From NCBI GenBank assembly GCA_902793685.1, contig CADBEN010000015.1, positions 1-52,280 on the forward strand: a DNA stretch of 52,280 nt. Direction: 5' to 3'. The notes beneath the pieces are model-generated. The model ran no database searches, was not told where the DNA came from, and worked only from the letters and a program-made list of their open reading frames with translations. The stretch is from an uncultured Lachnospiraceae bacterium. Its GTDB lineage: Bacteria > Bacillota > Clostridia > Lachnospirales > Lachnospiraceae. The position numbers and the translations under genes were made by a program. Positions 47,958-52,280 of this stretch are shown in pieces. How positions within the stretch are numbered: position 1 is the stretch's first letter; the number at the start of each line of letters is the position of its first letter.

Positions 47958-49472
47958 TTATGCTTTTCCTGCGGATTTCTTATGGTCGTTCGCGGCTTCC
48001 GAGGTGCCGATAAGGCTCTCGACCTCCTCGCCCTCCGGCGCGTCGTACATGCGCAGAAGCTCCTCCCATTTGTCCTCCAGGACCGGGACGCCGAGACGCC
48101 GGTTTTCTTCCATCACGCGGGTCTCCCGCTCTCCGGGATAGCGGATCTCTCCGCCCGGGACCACGGGCTCCGAAGCCTTCAGGTCTGCAATGATGGCATC
48201 CGCGATCCGGTCATTCTCCTCCACGGAACCGGCCCGCGACGGGTCGATGGCAATACATATCTGGGTGATGGCGATTTCGTCCCCCAGAGCGCCGATCTGG
48301 GCGACGGAATTCCCGCCGGACAGGATCGCGCCGATCAGGTCAAAGAGGATGGAAAGGCCGCTCCCTTTCCAGTATCCCGTCGGCAGGATGCGCCAGGTCT
48401 TCTCGATCTCGGAAGGATCCGTGGTCAGCTCGCCCTTCGTATCATAACCCGCCGCGAAGGGCATTTTTTCACCCTTCATCCGGGCGTTCTCCAGTGCACC
48501 GTAGGAGAACTGGGACATGGCGCAGTCCACTACGATGTGCTTCCCGTTGCTCCGGGGCACCGCGAAGACGATCGGATTGTTCCCGATGCGCCGGTCCTTC
48601 GCACCCCAGGCCGGCATGTTGGGCTGGGCATTGGTCCAGCAGATCCCGATCATGCCACGGTCCGCCGCCTGGAATCCGTAAGCCGCACCCCGCAGCCAGT
48701 GATTGTTGTTCCCCAGAGCCACCAGGCCGACACCGTACTGCTTCGCCAGGTCGCAGGCCCGGTCCATGGCCATCCGGCAGTTCAGCGGTCCGAAGCCCCG
48801 GTGTCCGTCCCAGCGCTCAAAGGCGCCGGAGCTGATCAGGACCTCCGGCTCCGCCCCCAGGCACCGCACCATATCTTCCATGTAATCGGCATCCTGCACG
48901 CGGATCTTCATTCCCTGAAGGTCCGTGATGTCCCGGATCGGCTGCTTCGAAGAATAGAAGCTTCTGGCCGCTGCGTCGTACCAGGACAGGCCCACGACCC
49001 CGGACCCCTCGAAGGACGCCATGATCTCCGCCCCGATCTCCCCGTCCAGGACCCGCCACATATGCTCCGCATCCTTGTAGAGATAGGGCATCTGGAGGAC
49101 GATGGCCTTGGGACTGCAGGCATTCAGAGAGGAGAGGGAGGCCCGGGCAAAATCGATTCCGCCGAACCGCACCTGCTCCACCGCCGCGTTCTCATCCCCA
49201 AGCTCTGCGTTGGCGTAGACCAGGATCTCGATCCGTCCTCCGCTTTCTTCCTTTACACGATCCGCAAAATAACGCGCGCCGGCCGTGGTGGGATAATCTC
49301 CGGTCTGATTCTCCGCATAAGTAAACACAAATTCCGGCGTCCGGCCTGTCTGCAGACCCGCGCGGCAGCCGGAGAGACACAGGACCAACCCGCAGAGGCA
49401 GACTGCCGCCGCAGCGTACCGCCTGCCCGTCACAGACCGGCCTGCCCCCGTTCTGTACCGCCTGCCCATCAT
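47958..49472 (-). pseudogene. DctP-YiaK chimera: half TRAP receptor joined to a truncated Ldh_2 dehydrogenase
   Basis: One 504-residue frame joins two incomplete proteins. Residues 1-36 are a lipoprotein signal (LSGC, C36). Residues about 41-210 are the first half of a DctP TRAP receptor (TTAGARYFADRVKEESGGR, MKIRVQDADYMEDMVRCLGA with the conserved Arg). From about 211 it becomes a YiaK/DlgD-type 2,3-diketogulonate reductase (SSGAFERWDGHRGFG, GLVALGNNNHWLRGAAYGFQ, ICWTNAQPNMPAWGAKDRRI, RILPTGYWKGSGLSI). Missing are the DctP C-terminal half, any DctQ/DctM, and the first 65-70 dehydrogenase residues with the catalytic SHG motif. It overlaps the regulator gene by 4 bp. It is probably a deletion product; an assembly join is also possible. 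Confidence 0.85.
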
Positions 49473-50302
49473 GTCTCCGCCTGCCGGTAATCCGACGGAC
49501 TTTTCCCGGTGACCCGGCGGAACACCTTCGCGAAATAATTGGGATCCGGATAACCGACCGCCTTTCCCGCCGCCCGAATGCTTATGGATCCGTTCCGCAG
49601 AAGCCCCTTTGCGCGTCCGATCCGGTATTCCGTAAGGTACGAAACGAAGCTTTTCCCGTAGACCTGTTTAAAACGCTTGCAGAAATAGGCCTCCGAATAG
49701 CTGAACCGTTCCGACATTTCCTGTACAGAGAGGTCTTCCATATAATGGGCTTCGATATACGCGTGTACCAGCCGCTGTCCCTGCGGGGCCTCTTGCTCCT
49801 TCTCCGGGCCGCCGGCCGCTTTCCGGTCCTCTTCCGGTCCTTCCGCGGCGTTCCCGGTCTCCCCCGGACCTTCCGCCGCCTTGCGGCTCTCCTCCGCTGC
49901 CTTTGCGGGATCCGGGGTGCCGCGGCCAAACTCCGCCATATCCAGCGCCTCGTCCACCACGGAGAACAGCTCTCTCTGGTCGTAGGGCTTCAGGATATAA
50001 TCCAGCGCATGGACAGTGATCGCCTTCCGCGCGTAGTCAAATTCGTCAAACGCCGTCAGGAAAATGATCGGCAGCCGGCGGTCCTTTTTCCGGATCATCT
50101 CCGCAGCCGCGAGACCGGTGATCCCGGGCATCTCGATGTCCAGGATCAGCACGTCGGGCTTCTCCCGCTCCCAGAGCTCCAGGACCTGCCTTCCGTTTTC
50201 CGCCTCCAGAATGCCGCAGGTTTCCCCGCAGTGAGCGCGAAGGCGCTTCGCGAGCACCCTCCGCTCGATCATTTCATCGTCCGCGACCAGAATCTTTGAC
50301 AT
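49469..50302 (-). CDS. YesN-type response regulator with AraC output domain
   Basis: A 277-residue regulator. The receiver domain has D8-D9, phosphoacceptor D55 (LILDIEMPG) and K105 (LKPYD). A disordered linker at about 130-175 carries near-repeats of KAAEGPGE/NAAEGPEE. The C-terminal AraC domain has two helix-turn-helices, ending in GYPDPNYFAKVFRRVTGKSP. It is two bases from the kinase gene upstream and overlaps the chimera gene downstream, so the three form one operon. YesN-type systems usually control sugar uptake, consistent with a TRAP/diketogulonate target. Confidence 0.92.
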   Translation of the reverse strand: MSKILVADDEMIERRVLAKRLRAHCGETCGILEAENGRQVLELWEREKPDVLILDIEMPGITGLAAAEMIRKKDRRLPIIFLTAFDEFDYARKAITVHALDYILKPYDQRELFSVVDEALDMAEFGRGTPDPAKAAEESRKAAEGPGETGNAAEGPEEDRKAAGGPEKEQEAPQGQRLVHAYIEAHYMEDLSVQEMSERFSYSEAYFCKRFKQVYGKSFVSYLTEYRIGRAKGLLRNGSISIRAAGKAVGYPDPNYFAKVFRRVTGKSPSDYRQAET

Positions 50303-50303
50303 C

Positions 50304-51830
50304 TCATTCCTCCTCCCTGTTCGGGATCGTGATCAGGATCGACGTTCCGCAGCCTTCCTCAGACCATATCTCAAACGTTCCGTCCGGATACAGATTCCGG
50401 ACTCGCTTGTAAATATTCCCGAGGCCGATGCCCAGGCCCGCCGCGGAGACGCCTCCCGCAGCAGCGCTCTGCTCTCCGCCCGTGCCTTCCAGACGTGTCA
50501 TCAGCTGCGCCAGCTGTTTTCTGGTCATCCCCAGGCCGTCATCCCGGATCGTGAGACGGATCCGGTCCGTCCCGTTTTCCGGCGCCAGATGCTCCGCCTT
50601 CACAGAGACGGTTCCGCCCTGCTCCATTTTTGAGATTCCGTGGATCACCGCATTTTCCACCAGCGGCTGGAGGGTAAAGGAAGGGATCCGGATGCGGTCC
50701 GTATCCCCGGGGACATCGACCTCGTAGTTCACCCGGCTCCCGAAACGCATCTTCTGGAGATACATATACTCCGAAACGATCTGAAGCTCCATGGTGAGAG
50801 GAACGATCTGTTCTTTGGTGCTGAGGTTGTAGCGGAACAGGGCCGCCAGCGCCTGTGTCATCTTCTCCGTGGTCTCCGCTTCCTCAAGCTCCGCCATGGA
50901 GCCGATCATGTTCAGCGTGTTGAACAGGAAATGCGGATTGATCTGGCTTTTCAGAAGCTCCATGCGGTTCTGTTCCAGAAGCTGCTCCGTGGCCAGACGA
51001 TCCATCTGCTCCTGGTGCAGAAGCTCTGCCATCTGGTTTTTTTCCTTCAGGGTGTTGATATAGTCTTCCGTAGCGTGCTTCATCAGATTAAAGGTGGTGC
51101 CCAGGTCGCCGATCTCGTCCCGGTTTTCCAACTCCACGTCCCCGCCGGAGAAATCATTCGCTGCGATCCGGCGCGCTTCCTCCGAGAGCTCCTGCACCGG
51201 TTCCGCGATGGACGCCGTCATCAGACGGCTGAAGTTCAGGATCACGATCATAATGGCGAGGGTCACATTCAGAAGAAGAAACGGCATCCGCCGCAGCGCA
51301 GGAACTTTGTTCGTATATGTACGGGATCCGGACACGACGGTCTGCTGGAGCAGGCGCCGCGCGTAGCCGGAGAGATAGCGCTGCATGCTGTAGACCTCAT
51401 ACAGCTTCCGGATATGATCTTCCGATCCCGGCTCTTCCGCCAGGACCTCGTCCCGCTGCGCTTCATAATGGTCGTAGGCATTCTGGATATTCCAGGTGCA
51501 GGCGCAGCGTTCCGCGCCGATGGCCGCATACCCAAAAGGAAGATTCCGGATGCTGTACTCAGTCTCCTCGATGGGTTTCAGCAGCGCCTGCCGGCTTCGG
51601 TCCGAGTGTTCCTCCATATGCGTATGAAGGGCACTGTCCTCCGACTCGATGGCGTCCAGCAGACGCTGGACCCGGAGATTCTCGTCGAGAATATTCCCGA
51701 AATCACTCATGGAAAAGCGCATAATGTAAAGATTGAAGCAGGTCGCGACGATGATCATCAGGAAGACCATGACCGCAAAGCTTCGCACCTTGTTGTTGAT
51801 CGGCATCTGATGCCAGAATTTCCGGAACAT
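50304..51830 (-). CDS. YesM-type sensor histidine kinase
   Basis: A 508-residue membrane kinase of the His_kinase/LytS-like group. Membrane helix 1 is at about 18-37, an extracytoplasmic helical domain at 38-183, and helix 2 at about 184-202. HAMP covers about 203-258, followed by a coiled coil. The phosphoacceptor is in QINPHFLFNTLNMIGS, near residue 299. The ATPase domain shows PLVENAVIHGI and DDGLGM, and its G2 box is GLGIGLGNIYKRV. A Gly/Ala-rich insertion (EQSAAAGGVSAAG) lies before G2. It pairs with the AraC-type regulator. Confidence 0.92.
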   Translation of the reverse strand: MFRKFWHQMPINNKVRSFAVMVFLMIIVATCFNLYIMRFSMSDFGNILDENLRVQRLLDAIESEDSALHTHMEEHSDRSRQALLKPIEETEYSIRNLPFGYAAIGAERCACTWNIQNAYDHYEAQRDEVLAEEPGSEDHIRKLYEVYSMQRYLSGYARRLLQQTVVSGSRTYTNKVPALRRMPFLLLNVTLAIMIVILNFSRLMTASIAEPVQELSEEARRIAANDFSGGDVELENRDEIGDLGTTFNLMKHATEDYINTLKEKNQMAELLHQEQMDRLATEQLLEQNRMELLKSQINPHFLFNTLNMIGSMAELEEAETTEKMTQALAALFRYNLSTKEQIVPLTMELQIVSEYMYLQKMRFGSRVNYEVDVPGDTDRIRIPSFTLQPLVENAVIHGISKMEQGGTVSVKAEHLAPENGTDRIRLTIRDDGLGMTRKQLAQLMTRLEGTGGEQSAAAGGVSAAGLGIGLGNIYKRVRNLYPDGTFEIWSEEGCGTSILITIPNREEE

Positions 51831-51861
51831 GGCTCCCTCCTTTCACATGCTTCAATAATAG

Positions 51862-51900
51862 AAAAAAACTCCGCTGCGGGCAAGCCGCCCCGGCGGAGTT
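51862..51900 (-). terminator. Terminator of the rubredoxin gene
   Basis: On the minus strand AACTCCGC and GCGGAGTT pair around a GC-rich inner region, followed by T7. It lies between rubredoxin and the YesM-type kinase. Confidence 0.8.
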
Positions 51901-51920
51901 CCTTTATAACTTTTATGAAC

Positions 51921-52082
51921 TTATTCTTCGGCCTTGAAAACTTCCTTTCCGTCTCCACAGAGCGGGCAGACCCAGTCCTCGGGCAGATCTTCGAATGCCG
52001 TGCCCGGATCGATTCCGTTCTCCGGATCACCCTCTTCAGGGTCATAGATGTAACCGCAGGTCTCACAAACATACTTGTCCAT
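51921..52082 (-). CDS. Rubredoxin
   Basis: A 53-residue electron carrier with one iron bound by four cysteines: C6 and C9 (CETCG) and C39 and C42 (CPLCG). The length and the [10 protein letters not shown] and [11 protein letters not shown] stretches are textbook rubredoxin. The ATG follows GGAGGAATTCC. It is a single gene with a strong terminator. It could donate electrons to the desulfoferrodoxin encoded at 35730 or to other peroxide-defence enzymes. Confidence 0.97.
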   Translation of the reverse strand: MDKYVCETCGYIYDPEEGDPENGIDPGTAFEDLPEDWVCPLCGDGKEVFKAEE

Positions 52083-52280
52083 GGAATTCCTCCTGAATAG
52101 AAATTAATAATGAATCCGAATATTGCTTACTGCCAATCACAGCATAATATATACTGCCATGGTTTGTCTAACATAACGTGCATGGCTATTTTCAACTTTA
52201 TGGTTGATATTTATAAATCTCCGATATGTTCTCACATACCGGCTCTTTAATGGCACTAGCCTGATGCCTCTACCTGATCT
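52083..52280 (-). other. AT-rich right edge, rubredoxin upstream region
   Basis: No gene is visible. Read leftwards, TAGACA near 52175 and TATATTAT near 52150 could be a rubredoxin promoter with short spacing. The base composition is clearly more AT-rich than the rest of the window. Confidence 0.35.

Overview
The window is a GC-rich chromosomal segment that looks like an anaerobic Clostridia genome, most likely a high-GC member of the Lachnospiraceae. The indications are strong AGGAGG ribosome-binding sites, secreted proteins with Trp/Tyr/Gly cell-wall-binding repeats, a desulfoferrodoxin, a rubredoxin, a 2-hydroxyacyl-CoA-dehydratase-like protein, NhaC and DUF2752 proteins, and a tiny GYMGYVDG-type protein of a kind I associate with that family. 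I found no rRNA, tRNA, CRISPR array, transposase or phage gene. The host assignment is inference.

Layout. 1-2.9 kb: ADP-ribosylglycohydrolase, a GNAT acetyltransferase and a threonine-aldolase-like PLP enzyme. 2.9-6.7 kb: a phosphate block (Na/Pi cotransporter, PhoB-type regulator, PhoR-type kinase) behind 11-bp-spaced TTTACA repeats. 6.8-10.1 kb: nifS-nifU-mnmA read leftwards, divergent from an Rrf2/IscR-type regulator. 10.3-19.3 kb: a sulfur amino acid region, all on the minus strand: a LysR regulator, a lipoprotein that fuses two different substrate-binding domains, MetN, MetI, two polar-amino-acid permeases and their ATPase, then metY and cysK. 19.4-22.2 kb: two CYTH-type proteins and a secreted LprI-domain protein. 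22.3-27.8 kb: NhaC, serine acetyltransferase, an acidic protein, SEC-C methionine aminopeptidase, WYL regulator and a small basic protein. 27.9-37.7 kb: DUF2752, proC, dapA, a dehydratase-like protein plus papain-like protein pair, DUF2232, a broken wall-binding gene, flavin reductase, an XRE-HD fusion regulator, superoxide reductase, a secreted wall-binding protein, nitroreductase and a 33-residue protein. 37.8-47.9 kb: DUF2339-like membrane protein, ilvB-ilvN, secreted and DUF362 proteins, phosphodiesterase, a wall-binding protein with a degenerate tandem copy, and an MFS transporter. 48-52.1 kb: a YesM/YesN-type two-component system with a dctP/yiaK chimera as its apparent target, and rubredoxin.

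The most coherent story is a sulfur network. The divergent nifS/rrf2 promoters each overlap a CCTACT-N5-ATAGG palindrome, and a near copy covers the -35 region of the lysR promoter 10 kb away. A 48-bp block (44/48 identical) sits at the same distance upstream of both metY and the transporter operon, where a LysR activator would bind. I therefore infer a cascade in which an Fe-S/cysteine-sensing Rrf2 protein controls LysR, and LysR activates methionine/cystine import and sulfhydrylation.

The most unusual genes are the two-receptor lipoprotein (SBP_bac_3 plus NlpA/MetQ in one chain) placed with the membrane parts of both cognate transporters; the DctP-YiaK chimera, in which both halves are truncated; the HTH-(p)ppGpp-hydrolase-like fusion; and a CYTH-like lipoprotein paired with a cytosolic CYTH enzyme. 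A family of dispersed hairpins with a GTTTATCTCAGTGGG arm, and direct repeats flanking mnmA, are the main non-coding oddities.
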